A model generated the notes under the pieces. The model was not told the origin of the DNA. It made no database searches and saw nothing but the letters and a program-made list of their open reading frames with translations. A DNA stretch of 64,000 bases from Sacculina carcini (Eukaryota; Arthropoda; Thecostraca; Sacculinidae). How positions within the stretch are numbered: position 1 is the stretch's first letter; the number at the start of each line of letters is the position of its first letter. Positions 43,247 through 55,789 of the stretch are shown in pieces. Made by a program: the position numbers and the translations under genes. Location of the stretch: assembly GCA_916048095.2 (NCBI GenBank), contig OU696596.1:3095195-3159194 (forward strand). Direction: 5' to 3'.

Positions 43247-43957
43247 ATGTCACTTCTGATCACATTTTGTCTGTATAACCATGCACGTTTAAAGCCTGCG
43301 ATATTAATATATATAATGATTTTTTTAGTAAGCTTGGCTTAGCATATCTTGTTCAGTTGGATCTTAAAATTTTAAGAATGAACATGTTGTGAGTTCATCA
43401 CAAATACAATAGAAATATGAAAGTTGGCCAAGACAGTGCACTACGACAAATCTTGCGCTTGTTTGTAATAAGAAAATTGTGCATTATAAGTTTATCCAAC
43501 AATTATTGCTTGAATGAGATAAAATATTTAATAACTGCAATGGTGTACGTATGTGTGCAGGAAAATTAAGACACTGCTCAGCGAGTCAAAATGCACAAGT
43601 ATTCCGGCTACAAGTTTTAAATGTCCGTCACTGCTTATCAGTGATATCTATTTGTTTTACTAATAAACCACACATTTAAACCAACATCTACACTACCGAC
43701 TGTTACCACCACTACAAGTTATAATTGACTGTCACTGATAGTGATATTGAGTAGATGAGTAGACAAGTAGATGAGTGTTGTGCAACAATTTGTGATACAA
43801 GTTATAATAGTGATCCAGTATAATGACCATTATCTGTGAAATTATATTAACAAAATTGTATATTCAAAGCCAGTAATATGTCTCGCTACTGATTAAATCT
43901 TGCAAAATAACAACGTCAATGTAACGTGTGAAATATGTAAGTAGGATAATTTACCTC
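43247..43957 (+). repeat. Block alpha, copy 4, left part
   Basis: Continues at 45641 on the far side of the LINE E insertion. Confidence 0.85.
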
Positions 43958-43962
43958 TCACA

Positions 43963-44027
<65 letters not shown>

Positions 44028-44086
44028 TACATTACATTACATTAAGACATTTATATCGCGCTTTTCACCCGAGGGTCTCAAAAGCG

Positions 44087-44135
<49 letters not shown>

Positions 44136-44200
44136 ACACACACACACACACACTCAAGCACAAGAGTCATACACATACACAATCACGAACACACACACTC

Positions 44201-44231
<31 letters not shown>

Positions 44232-44678
44232 AAACAGACAAGTACATATACGCACAAACACAAACATACACTCACGTTTACATACTCCGAAACACAAAAA
44301 TACACACGCACACACACATACATATTGAATAAGATAGTACAGCAGACATACAGCACAGAAGACAACACAACATACAACACATTAAGACAACACAGCAAAC
44401 ATACAACGACATACACTCAGATTGACAAATCACAACACAATGGAGACACAAATACAAACCAGAAAACACATCATAACAGACACACAAAGACATACACTCA
44501 AACAAATAGACAGAGAACACAACACAACAGACACACAAACACAGATAACAGAGCTCAACACAACACACATACAGCATACAATGGAGAAACATACAGACAC
44601 AAGAACGGAAAACACACGCATGAAGCACATACACATAGAAGACAGAATTAGGAAACAATCAGACCTGCAGACAAACAA
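43958..44678 (-). mobile_element. LINE E 3' UTR (CA-rich on plus strand) and L2-type tail
   Basis: Read on the minus strand, a TG-rich UTR leads to a hairpin with 8-bp arms (GCGCTTTT 44058-44065, AAAAGCGC 44080-44087). Then comes GCGATATAAATGTCTTAATG and a TGTAA tandem tail (44021-44045). This matches the stem-loop plus short-repeat 3' ends of L2-group LINEs. A second copy is at 51655-51870 (+). Confidence 0.75.
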
Positions 44679-45512
44679 TCAGACTATGTTATATTCAGTA
44701 CTAATATATACAATATTATTAAGACAGTAATAAGACTTAGTGAGAAAGAAATTTTTACTATGTTTTTTGAAAAGAGATAGAGATTTGATTGAGCGTATTG
44801 CGGGAGATAGCCTATTGTAGATACGAGGTCCTAAGATAGAGAAACAACGATTGTAGTGAGAATGCCTAGAAGGAAAGGAAGGTTCAACTAGTAGAAAAGG
44901 ATCGTTAGAAGACCTAAGAGAAAGAGATGAGGTTTTATAAGAGAGGAGGTCAAACAGATACGCAGGCTTACGAAGATGAAGAGCTGAATGAATAATTAAA
45001 CAAATACGATACTCAACAAGAGCCTTAATGGGAAGTAACCCAAGTTTTTGTAAAGAAGAAGAAACATGAGAGCCCGAAGGAAGATTAAATATCATACGAC
45101 ATGCTTTATTAATAATAGATTGAAGTTTCCTAAGCTGGCGGTGGTTGAGAGATAGTAGAAGAGAACAGCAATACTGAACTTTGCTAAAGATGAATGAGTT
45201 GGCTAACTTAAAGGCAGCAGAGATAGTTATATATCTACGAATGGAATAGATACGCCTTAGTTGAAAGTTACAGCACCTGATAATGTCAGAGATGTGTGAA
45301 TCAAAAGAAAGAGAGCTATCGAGAATGATACCAAGACTACGTACAGAGCAGGATAGAGGTATACTAAGAGAAGTAGTACTATTAGAAGATGGAAAGAGAA
45401 TATACTTAGTCTTATCAGGATTAAGTTTGAGATGACGAGTGAACGCCCATCTTTCTATATCAGATAGGATGGTACTGACTGAAGAGTGAGAAATAGACTT
45501 AGACGAGAGAAG

Positions 45513-45515
<3 letters not shown>
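44679..45515 (-). pseudogene. L2-group LINE E, C-terminal RT fragment
   Basis: About 278 open residues without a stop, from just after RT motif C to the end. Landmarks are HLKLNPDKTKYILF, SVRSLGIILDSSLSFDSHI, FSKVQYCCSLLLSL, YRICLIIHSALHL and RCFSILGPRIYN. The N-terminus is truncated at 45515, where a CA tract begins. The endonuclease and catalytic RT core are absent. Confidence 0.85.
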
Positions 45516-45518
<3 letters not shown>

Positions 45519-45574
<56 letters not shown>

Positions 45575-45575
45575 A

Positions 45576-45626
<51 letters not shown>

Positions 45627-45641
45627 ACACACACACACACA
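45519..45641. repeat. CA microsatellite
   Basis: Long (CA)n with a few TACA interruptions. Together with the CA tract near 43960 it flanks LINE E. Confidence 0.95.
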
Positions 45642-46190
45642 AATACCTACCACATTACATTACGTAGATATTTGTTTTTCTAATAAAACACGCATTTAAA
45701 CCAACATCTACATTACTGACTGTTACCAGAATGTATGAATTGCGATATATTTCACTGATACGTAAGATTATTATTAAATCAGAAGTATTAATTCATACAC
45801 TAAGAGAAAATAATTCATTGTACCAGGCAGGAACAACCGGAGTAAGAAATTGGCATATCATATATACAGTTCAGACAATACGTGTGTATATGTATGCATA
45901 TCTGCTATGTAGGGAAAAGCTAGGTATTTCTACCCCAACCTTGAAATTATGTGAGAAACAAGATATAATTTGAACAAATGTGAAATTTACTAATGAAAAA
46001 ATAATTTAACAATATAATAATTTCACAATATAATAACAAATATCGCACATCTAAATAAATTATACCATCCTACTGGAAATTTTATCTTCTACAACACCGT
46101 ATAAATTTTAATTTTCCAGACTGCATTAAAAAAAGTTACGGCGGCATGAAGTCAAAATGACAAAGTCAAAAACACAAAAATTTCACTGAA
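45641..46190 (+). repeat. Block alpha copy 4 right part and block beta
   Basis: AAATACCTACCACATTACAT onward, as in 18470-18640, then CCAGGCAGGAACAACCGGAG. Confidence 0.85.
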
Positions 46191-46194
46191 AACG

Positions 46195-46325
46195 GATATA
46201 AACCAATATTATACCAATTGAACGGATATATTATACCACTTGAACGGATATATTATACCAATATTATACCAATTGAACGGATATATACCAATATTATACC
46301 AATTGAACGGATATATACCAATATT
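46195..46325 (+). repeat. 22-bp minisatellite
   Basis: Imperfect units containing ACCAATTGAACGGATATA. Confidence 0.85.
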
Positions 46326-46330
46326 CTTCT

Positions 46331-46705
<375 letters not shown>

Positions 46706-46904
46706 TAAAGGTTTAGTTATATATGTTTGCTACAATTCCTCAAATAATGTTTGTTTCCATTTCATGTAACATTTCCTCAATTTGTACAATTCCCCAAAAA
46801 ATAATGTATGTTTGTTACAATTCCTCAATTCCTCAATTTTTCCTGCTGACAACCTATTTCCTCTCTGTACAAAAGCCATGTGGTCTCATATACGCTTTGA
46901 TTAT

Positions 46905-46958
46905 TATTATTATTGATAATTACAGGCAAGTTCAGTTCAGTTCAAGTTCAAGTTCAGT
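46905..46958 (-). repeat. Family R, truncated copy 6
   Basis: Stops after GCAAGTTCAG and switches through a short AAGTTCAGTTC repeat into block delta: a rearrangement junction. Confidence 0.7.
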
Positions 46959-47679
46959 TGTGACATATTCTTTAATGCAGGTTATAACAGTGGTAATTCT
47001 GCATAATTACTCCGAGGCCGAACTGTGAAAATTCGTGAGCAAAAAATAATTACACAACATCACTAATAAATATTGCTATTGATGTCATTATGCACAGGAT
47101 CAACATCAATGTACTAGTACTTGTATAAGTAGTGGTATATTGATGTACTTATGTTTTATATTGTATAGCACTAGCACTAGTATATTGTATTGTACTAGTA
47201 TATTGATGTACAAGGAATATTTATATACTAGTAAATTGATGTACTAGTATATTTATATGATATAAGTACTTGATATAGAGTAGCAAAAACCACTGATTCG
47301 CCAACTAACTAGCCTAATAAATAATAAATATCAATCATTAATCAGTAAATAACTTGCCTAATAACTAGAAAATAATAAATATCTATCATTTTCCATCTTA
47401 ATAGAATTATCTGCTCTGTGGAGCATATCCATCAAAATGTAATTTAAAGTGGAAAGCTAATATAAAAGTGAAGTACACTAATTGCAAATGTAAATATTTT
47501 TAGTAATGGTCGCAATAATGTTCTTTATATTATTTCAATACAATTATTTATAAAATAGCACGTACTACAGCTTGTATAATAGTGTTGGCGTAAACACTGC
47601 ATGTGTTAATGCCCCCGTCCTCCCATATGTAGCACCCTGTGCTCTCAGTCTTATACATGTCAAACGTGGGAAAATGTCT

Positions 47680-47682
<3 letters not shown>

Positions 47683-47745
<63 letters not shown>
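47683..47745. repeat. TA microsatellite
   Basis: (TA)n tract. The partner at about 59565-59597 is much shorter. Confidence 0.95.
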
Positions 47746-47756
<11 letters not shown>

Positions 47757-47778
47757 ACTGTGTGTATGCGCTGTTAAT

Positions 47779-48525
47779 GTTGATTGTGTGTGTTGGACCT
47801 GCGTGACCTGAACAGGTTTCGTGAGTGTTACGTGAGTTACGTGGTCACGACGATTAGGACGTTGTTTTCTTTGCTGTTCCATTGCTATTTACATCTGGCT
47901 AACTCTTATTGCGACTTGGATCTTACAAGTGCCTCAAATAGACATCACGTTTTTGAACTATCAAACATGCCATTGTGCCACCCAGATAGACAGGTTCAAG
48001 AATTCGCAGCAAAGTTGCAAATTTCCAAGTGAAATGTAAAACATGCTGGATCACAATTGCCACTAAAATAGATGTATAGGTTCGTAGAAATATTTTCTAG
48101 TAGACGCAGGAATTGAATGTCGGCCTGTGTAAAATTATACGTAGACAATTCATTTGTTTGCCAGTAATATTGACATATTATCTACTAGATGAGTGGTTCT
48201 TAACCTGTGTGGGCAATTTCCTACTGGTGGGAAATGGAAGATTTGCCAAGTGGGAAGCTAAAGGTCGGACAAAAGGAGAAATGTGTGTTTTTAACAATTC
48301 AAATTCGTATATTTTTGTTTCTAATGACCTCTTGACATTTCCTTTGATGTAACTACTGACTTTACTGAATTTATTAGCGCTGTTGTGTGGACAATGAAGA
48401 GATGACTAATTAAGGAATGGGGAATCAGAGAAAATAGGTTAAGAACCACAGTGCTAGATGATATTATCACTTCGTGTTTTTCGTCCACTGGTCTCAATGC
48501 TGTATCTTCCGCGAAAACATAATCC
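47779..48525 (+). repeat. Dispersed repeat K, copy 2
   Basis: Ends at AACATAATCC, about 50 bp short of the other copies, where unrelated sequence starts. Confidence 0.85.
48191..48451. mobile_element. hAT-type MITE, copy 2
   Basis: 261 bp. Flanked by TACTAGAT (48183-48190) and TGCTAGAT (48452-48459). Confidence 0.85.
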
Positions 48526-49815
48526 AACATAAAAATATATCTGATGTGCTACACCGCTCTTTCTTATGTGCGCGCTCTGAACGAGCTATCGCGTAACAAA
48601 ACTATCTGTTTATATCTGCTTTCACACTCGTAATAGTAACTTTCAGGTTTTTCAAAACTTATCTATTCTTCTATATCATCTATATTTGTCATTCTGAGTT
48701 ATGTAGGATATTGATCAGTGAGTTATTTAAATATTTAAAAACTCAATATAAATATTTGAAATGCAACGACTTCTAAGACTGTTTTTTAAGTCAATTAATC
48801 TTTCTTTTGTTTCAGTTTATATATTTGAATTTTCATATTTTGCTTCTGAATGTGATTGAGAATCAGGGTTCGCAGCCATAGTTGCTTTGAAATCTTCCTG
48901 CTGAGTTCTCTCATCACATTCTTTTTCTTCAATTTTCAGTTCAGTTTGTATATGATTTGATTTAATTTAACTTTAACTTTGTCTATAAATATAAGTGCTG
49001 TCCATGGATATATGTACTATTTTCTGCTTCATATCTGTTTTGTTGATATGGCGGGCTGAACATTTTAGCCCCGCCCCCATGGCTATCGGCCGGTTTTCCC
49101 GTTTTCCGTCAGCGCCCAGCCCTTTCCTCGCACTGAGGTGCCAACTAATTCTGTGTTGCTCTCATACTCTGTCTTTGTTGTCGCCCATTGGACATTTTGC
49201 TTTGCGATATGTGTTTAACAATGAGCTCTCAATAAATTGTTCTCACATGTGTTTTATAGTATATATTGTGTTTATAGTGTGTTTTATAGTGTTTTATGGA
49301 CAACAAGGTAGTGAAATAATCATAGGTGGTTGGTATTTGTACGATATAGTGACAATATGATGGCGCTATTTTGTTGTTGCTGTTGCTATGAATAAGTCAG
49401 ACCAGATTCTCACCTTGGTATCCCGATGCTGTCCACAAAACAATCAATCAAACATCAATCACAAACACACACGCACACATACACACTAAACTAGGACTAC
49501 AAGGCAGTGAAATATTCAAGTCTTAGTTTAATGATTTTTTATTTTGACAAAATATTTTCCCTCAGCCCGCCTCATATTTAAGTGTACACGGGGCCCGTTT
49601 TTTTGGGTCACCCTGTATTCACAATACTACATTCCAATGGAGGTGTGTGTATGTGCTAGTGTATGTGTGTGTGTGTGTGTTTGTGTGTGCGTGTGTGTGT
49701 GTGTGTGACTGTGTTGGATCTACTACCGTTTTAGCCAACGAACCATTTTGGCCAAACGCTCAGCGGACGAAATACGCTTGATGAATTCTTGATATCTGGT
49801 CCTGTCATTCTTTAT
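48526..49815 (+). other. Middle of duplication 2: possible solo LTR and TG tract
   Basis: 48526-49290 is not in other repeat K contexts. It has TATAAATATAAG (about 48982), a GC-rich patch (AGCCCCGCCCCCATGGC, 49068) and AATAAA (49231), an order that would fit an LTR, but no ends are defined. 49295-49510 recurs near 31240-31400. A TG tract is at 49655-49710. Confidence 0.35.
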
Positions 49816-50463
49816 CTGGTTTGAAACACTATTATTCTATGGTCGACATTTGTCATTTTAACATCTACCAATGACGCCCACAAATGGTGGTCAACGTTGA
49901 AATCGTCAGTGTTTGGACATGACCTGTCCGTCCCTCCTTTATTTTCAGCGAACGGTGAGCTCAAAAGCAACCCAACAGAGAAGGCAGAGTTGATTATGGA
50001 TTTCTTCAATTCCAAGCAATGTCAAGGGTCCATTCCGTCTGACAATTCATCTGTCTTCGCCCCGAAAATCGAAGGCATTATCTTCCGATCAAAAGAAGTG
50101 GCCAATCTCATGAAAGATCTTGATGTCCACGGAGGAACAGACCCTCTGAATATGTTTCCGCTGTTTTTCAATAACACGGCAGATACTCTAGTTCCGAAGC
50201 TCAGTGCTGTTTTCAGGCGCTTGATAAAGACTGGTTCGTTTCCATCCTGTTGGTGGGTTGCGAATATCACGCCCATACCAAAAGGAGCTAATTCAGCTGA
50301 TGTTGCAAACTACCGGCCGATATCAATTACGCCGATTCTGTCCAAAATATTCGAGTACTTGATATCTTCCAGACTGTCCAAGTACCTGGAGAGCAACAAT
50401 CTGCTGTCGGAAAATCAATTTGCATACCGCAAAACGCAATTTGCATACCGAGGTCGTAAATAG
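49815..50463 (+). pseudogene. I-clade (Nimb-like) LINE F, RT N-terminal fragment, copy A
   Basis: The open frame reads TSTNDAHKWWSTLKSSVFGH, then NPTEKAELIMDFFNSKQ, GGTDPLNMFPLFF, ANITPIPKG, NYRPISITPILSKIFEYLI and ENQFAYRKTQFAYRG. These are the RT entry and domains 0-2 of I/jockey-type LINEs. It stops before catalytic motif A, after an internal repeat of QFAYR, and runs into unrelated DNA. Both 5' and 3' parts are missing. The copy at 61687-62335 is almost the same. Confidence 0.8.
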
Positions 50464-50589
50464 CGCCATTATTAAATACAGGTCTGACATTGGTAAAATG
50501 AATTCACGAGCAGCCCCTCGGTATCCTGGGGAATCGTGGTACTTTTATACGCTAATTTATGATAAATTTCAATATCATGCGCGAGTCGC

Positions 50590-51380
50590 TGTTAATGTTG
50601 ATCGTGTGTGTTGGACCTGCGTGACCTGAACAGGTTTCGTGAGTGTTACGTGAGTTACGTGGTCACGACGATTAGTACGTTGTTTTCTTTGGTGTTCCAT
50701 TGCTATTTACATCTGTCTAACTCTTATTGCGACTTGGATCCTACAACTGCCTCAAATATACATCACGTTTTTGAACTATCAAACATGCCATTGTGCCACC
50801 CAGATAGACAGGTTCAAGAATTTGCAGCAAAGTTGCAAATTTCCAAGTGAAATTTAAAACATGCTGGATCACAATTGCGACTACAATAGATGTATAGATT
50901 CGTAGAAATATTTTCTAGTAGACGCAGGAATTTAATGACGGCCTGTTTGCTTAAGATTATACGTAGACAATTCATTTGTTAGCCAGTAATATTGACATAT
51001 TATCTACTAGATGAGTGGTTCTTAACCTGTGTGGGCAATTTACTACTGGTGGGAAATGGAAGATTTGCCAAGTGGGAAGCTAAAGGTCGGACAAAAGGAG
51101 AAATGTGTGTTTTTATCTATTCAAATTCGTTTATTTTTGTTTCTAATGACCTCTTGACATTTGCTTTGATGTAACTACTGACTTTACTGAATTTATTAGC
51201 GCTGTTGCGTGGACAATGAAGAGATGACTCATTAAGGAATGGGGAATCAGAGAAAAAAGGTTAAGAACCACAGTGCTAGATGATATTATCACTTCGTGTG
51301 TTTCGTCAACTGGTCTCAATGCTGTATCTTCCGCGAAAAAATAATCCGGTATACTGGATAACCCCCAAACCATTTATGCT
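50590..51380 (+). repeat. Dispersed repeat K, copy 3
   Basis: Full-length version ending ATAACCCCCAAACCATTTAT. Confidence 0.85.
51013..51273. mobile_element. hAT-type MITE, copy 3
   Basis: Same inverted repeats and the same TACTAGAT/TGCTAGAT flanks as the other four copies. Confidence 0.85.
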
Positions 51381-51654
51381 GTGTGATTGTGTTTTGTCTA
51401 CGAGAGTGTGTGAGTGAATTAGAGCGCATAAGGTCGTGCAGGGCGATTCGTTTTAATGTGTGTATGCGTGCGTGTGTGTGTTTTTCGTGTGTGTTTCCTG
51501 GCTGTCCTGCGCAGTGCGTTTACTTGTATGTTCGCTGTATCTTCTGTTACCTTATGGATGTTGGTGCTTGTAAGCGTGTGTACTGGCGAGGCCACTGTGT
51601 GGCATTGATCGGATGTTGTGTGGATATGTGACGGTGTGTGTGTGGGGAGTAGGA

Positions 51655-51759
51655 TTGAAGTGTATATGTACTTGTCTGTTTTGTGTGTGTGTATGCGTGT
51701 GTGTATGTAGGTGAGTGTGTGTGTTCGTGGTTGTGTATGTTATGACTCTTGTGCTTGAG

Positions 51760-51803
<44 letters not shown>

Positions 51804-51870
51804 AGCGCTTTTGAGACCCTCGGGTGAAAAGCGCGATATAAATGTCTTAATGTAATGTAATGTAATGTGT
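51655..51870 (+). mobile_element. L2-type LINE 3' end, 5'-truncated copy of LINE E
   Basis: Reverse-complement match to 44025-44275: GTATATGTACTTGTCTG, TATGACTCTTGTGCTTGAG, the hairpin GCGCTTTT (51805-51812)/AAAAGCGC (51827-51834), GCGATATAAATGTCTTAATG and the TGTAA tail. It retains only the 3' UTR. Confidence 0.85.
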
Positions 51871-51894
51871 GTGTGTGTACATTACACATAAAAA

Positions 51895-53352
51895 ACGAAC
51901 ATTTAGTAACACTTGCACCAACTCCAACACTTGCTCGCACTTTACTGCTCGTGTTCTGTATATTTTCTCTATATCGTCTGTATCGCTCAATTTAGACAAT
52001 TGGAATCATTAAGATTATATTTTTTACTGGGAACAAAATGAGATTCTTTATCCAAATTGTGTCTTGCAATTATTCTGATATACAGTAGCAAACCATAGTC
52101 ATGAAAACTGAATGATATCTCTCTCTAAGCTAAACGTAATGATAATTATCAGCACCCGCACATAATACTCTGGCTATTACTACTATATCGTTCAGTACAA
52201 TTTCGCGAGCCAGTGATATTCAGCCGAGTACAATAATGTTGTGACATATTCCTTAATGCAAGTTATAATGTCATATGCAGTTATATGTCATATCTTGTTA
52301 TATGCAAGCTATTGATGTCATTATGCACAGTATCAACATCAATGTACTAGTACTTGTATAAGTACTGGTATATTGATGTACTTATGTTGTATATTGTATA
52401 GCACTAGTATATTTATATACTAGTATATTGATGTTCTAGTATATTGATGTACTAGTATATTGATGTACTAGTATATTGATGTACTAGTATATTGACGTAC
52501 TAGTATATTTATGTACTAGTATATTGATGTACTAGTATATTTATGTACTAGTAGTACTAGTATTTATGTATGTATTTATATGATATAAGTACTTGATATA
52601 GAGTAGAAAAAGCCACTAATTTGATAGCTAACTTGCCTAATAAATAATAAATATCAATTATTAATCAGTAAATAACTTGCCTAATAACTAGAAAATAATA
52701 AATATCTATCATTTTCCATCTTGCTAAAATTATCTTCTTATACCTGCTTCACGCACTTACAGTAAGAGTAACTTTCCGGTTTTTCACAACTTCTCTATTC
52801 TTCTATATCCATACTAGATCTTGTTGAATTGGAAACATGATGCAATGATATTCAGTGTCCACAACCAGCCAAATGAAACAATTAATCATGCATCAAATTG
52901 TTAGTATTTAGTATACAAAAATAATGCATATATAAGAGTAAGCATAGCTTAACCATACCTTGTTGACCTGAAAATTCGGTAACGAAGAATGAACACGTTG
53001 TTAGTTCATACCTAATACAATATGATAATGAAAGTTGGCCAATACAGTGGTGCACTAGGACAACAAGATAGTGAAATAATCATCAGTGGTTGGTATTTGT
53101 ACGATATAGTGACAATATGATGGCGCTATTTTATTTTACTTTCTGTTTTATTTTACTTTTTTTCTATTTCTCAACAACTAGATATCACACATCTAAATAA
53201 ATTACACCATCATACTGGAAATTTTGTTCTCTACAACCCCTCATAAATTTGAATTTTCCAGGGTGCATTGAAAAAAGTTACGGCGGTATGAAGATAATAT
53301 GACAAAGTCAAAAACACAAAAATTGCACTGAAAAGCGGATATATACCAATAT
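51895..53352 (+). repeat. Post-LTR block and block delta, copy 4
   Basis: Begins AACGAACATTTAGTAACACT. The ACTAGT minisatellite is at 52335-52560 with about six ATTGATGTACTAGTAT units. Ends in the 22-bp unit interrupted by LINE D. Confidence 0.85.
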
Positions 53353-55372
53353 CAGAAATCAGAAAATCAGAAATGTATTGCCACTTTATACAACAAAGTA
53401 TTGGCATGGATGAAAATATACATACAAATCACACAATGTACACACAAATGAAAATGCATCATATAAAAAAATAAAAATAAAAACTTGGGCTCACAGCGGG
53501 ATAAGACACACAAGAGTCACACAAAAACACGTATACAACAGAAAAACGAATGATATCGGTGTGGGCTCATGAATCTATGTACACATCCAAAAGATGTTTA
53601 TATAATTTGCTGCTGAAAGATTTATAGGAGCTGGAAGATTTAATTGAACGGGGAAGTTTATTGTACAGACGGGGGGCAATGTATTGGAAGGATTTGGAAG
53701 ACCATGATGATTCGGAAACTGCTCGGGGTTCTAGAAGGGCGCTAGATGATCGAGTGTTAGTGTTGTGTGAGACAGGCACTACCAGCTCCTTCAGATAGGG
53801 TGGAGGATAGGGGGAGTTGATCAATTTGAAAGTGAGACAGCATATTTTGTGTTGGGTCATATATTTAAAAGGAAGCCATCTCAATGTTTTTAGGTGTTGA
53901 GAGGTAGGATGACGGGAAGGAAGTCTGAAAACAAAACGGCACGATTGGTTGAGAATAGATTGGAAGGAAGAAATGTCTTTTTTTGGTAGAGAATAAAACA
54001 AAGAGGAACAATAATTTAGATGGGGGAAAATAAAGGCATTAATTAGAGCAATGGAGGAACGTTGATCTAGGTATTTACGCGACATATAGAGGTTACGTAG
54101 TATATAGCGACACTTTCGTAAAGTGATTTTAATGTGGTGAGAGAAGCTGAGTGAGGCATCAATATATACACCAAGACTTTTAACTTGTGGCAGTATTTTC
54201 AGTTGGTTCACTTGGAAATCCATACAAGGGGTTTGCAATAGTAGGAATTGGGTTTTAGAGTGGTTAATAACAAGTGATCTAGAGGAAGCCCAGGAATTGA
54301 TAGCGTTGAATATGTTAGGAATATCGTTCTCGCGAAAAGCAGGTAAATATATTTGTATATCGTCGGCAAAGAGGTGATAAGATAGAGACATGGATCGGAG
54401 GAGAGGACAAATGGAGTACATGAAAATGTTTAACAAAATGGGACCGAGGATAGATCCTTGAGGGACACCAGAAGTGATTGGATGTGAAGGGGACTCATCG
54501 GAATCAATTTGGACAGAAAAGCTACGGTCGGATAGGTAAGAAATGAACAGTGAAAGAGCAGAATCAGATATACCAAATGAACGAAGATCCTGGATGAGGA
54601 CAGAATGATCAACTAAATCAAAAGCTGAGGAAAGGTCGATTAAAAAAAGGATAATTGGAGTTTTAGATGAAAACTGTTGGAGAACGTCATTTTGAATTTT
54701 GAGAAGAGCGGTTTCGGTGGATCTATGTTTGATAAAACCAGATTGAAATTGATCGATAAAATTGTTATCCATGATATAATGCGATAATTGTTTGTAAATT
54801 GCAGCTTCAATAATTTTGGCTGAGAATGTTAGAAGGGAAATGGGGCGATAATTTGCTGTAGAAAACGTGTCTAAATTAGGTTTTTTTAGTATAGGTTTGA
54901 CAACCGCGTGTTTTGAAGCGAGGAATGAGCCTTGGAGGAAGGAACTGTTGATGAGGTGGATATAAAAAGGGGCTAATAAGTAGATACTTTTTGAAATCTT
55001 TCCATAGCAAATGGGATTTCGAGGGCATGACGAAGGTCTTGTTTTCCTTAGAATTTGTAAGGTGTCGAATAAAGTTAATTGGTCAAATGACTGTAAAGGA
55101 TTCACTGCACTTTTAACTACTGTGTGAGGTACTGGTGCTGGGGACGAGTTAATTCCCAAAAGAGAAGAAGCCTTAGATATGAGGAAATTTGCAAACGCTT
55201 TCGCAGTGAATGAGGGAGATATACGAGTCTGTTTACCAATGAGCTTGTTTAGCAAGCACCACCGAGAACAAGAATGACTATTGGCGAGCAGATTTGAAAC
55301 CCTATCAACTTTGAATTTCTCGAGAGATGATATATAGGCTCGACGATATGAGGTAAATGCTTCCCAGTCGGC
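53353..55372 (-). mobile_element. L2-group LINE D with uninterrupted RT, 5' truncated
   Basis: The coding part runs on the minus strand from about 55372 to a stop at 53567, roughly 600 residues without a break. Motifs in order are KPILKKPNLDTFSTANYRPI, LFLIDLSSAFDLVDHSVL (motif A), GVPQGSILGP, YHLFADDIQIYL (motif C), VKSLGVYIDASLSFSHHIK and LRWLPFKYMTQHKI, then a C-terminal APRLYNKLP. The LRWLP and YNKLP signatures fit the L2/Rex1/Daphne group. The endonuclease is missing. The 3' UTR ends in a TTTCTGA-like tail (53353-53374). The upstream open frame continues into repeat DNA by chance and is not part of the protein. Confidence 0.88.
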
Positions 55373-55443
55373 ATTATACCAATTGAACGGATATATTATA
55401 CCAATATTATACCAATTGAACAGATATATACCAATATTCTTCT
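55373..55443 (+). repeat. 22-bp minisatellite resuming after LINE D
   Basis: Continues the unit interrupted at 53352. Confidence 0.8.
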
Positions 55444-55696
55444 TGTGTGATCGTGTATGATTGAATTGTGTATTGAATGCGAGCCGGTCACTCGCTCGCC
55501 GCTGATTGGTTGTGGCGGTGGCGTGATGCCTATGCGTGTGCGTGTGTGTGTGTGTGTGCTCCCGTGTGTCACGGTTTGAGTCTAGGAGTCTTGTTCGAAG
55601 GGTGGTATTGTGGCGACCTCTGGCAGGCGCGCGTGGGGCAGTGATGCCCACGCGCGCCTACCTGTAATACAGTTTTAGTGTTTGAGTTTTGTTACA
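55444..55696 (+). mobile_element. Solo-LTR-like segment, copy 5
   Basis: TGTGTGATCG..GTTACA, hairpin intact. It lies 98 bp before a full TRIM element with related LTRs. Confidence 0.6.
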
Positions 55697-55789
55697 TAAA
55701 GGTTTAGTTATATATGTTTGCTACAATTCCTCAAATAATGTTTGTTAAACATTTCCTCAATTTCTACAATTCCCAAAAAAATAATGTAT

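Larger units (their letters stand above)
46959..51662 (+). repeat. Segmental duplication 2, copy A (about 4.7 kb)
   Basis: Collinear with 58829-63522. It holds part of block delta, a TA array (47683-47745), two repeat K copies, an I-clade RT fragment and GC-rich patches. The stretch 47780-49600 is near-identical to its partner, while 50600-51400 is clearly more diverged. Confidence 0.93.

Noticed and set aside
55373..55651. N-terminal extension of the 694-residue minus-strand frame at 53567-55651
   Set aside because: The first about 93 residues come from LTR-like and minisatellite sequence. They join the LINE RT by chance at the insertion boundary, so this is not a fusion protein.
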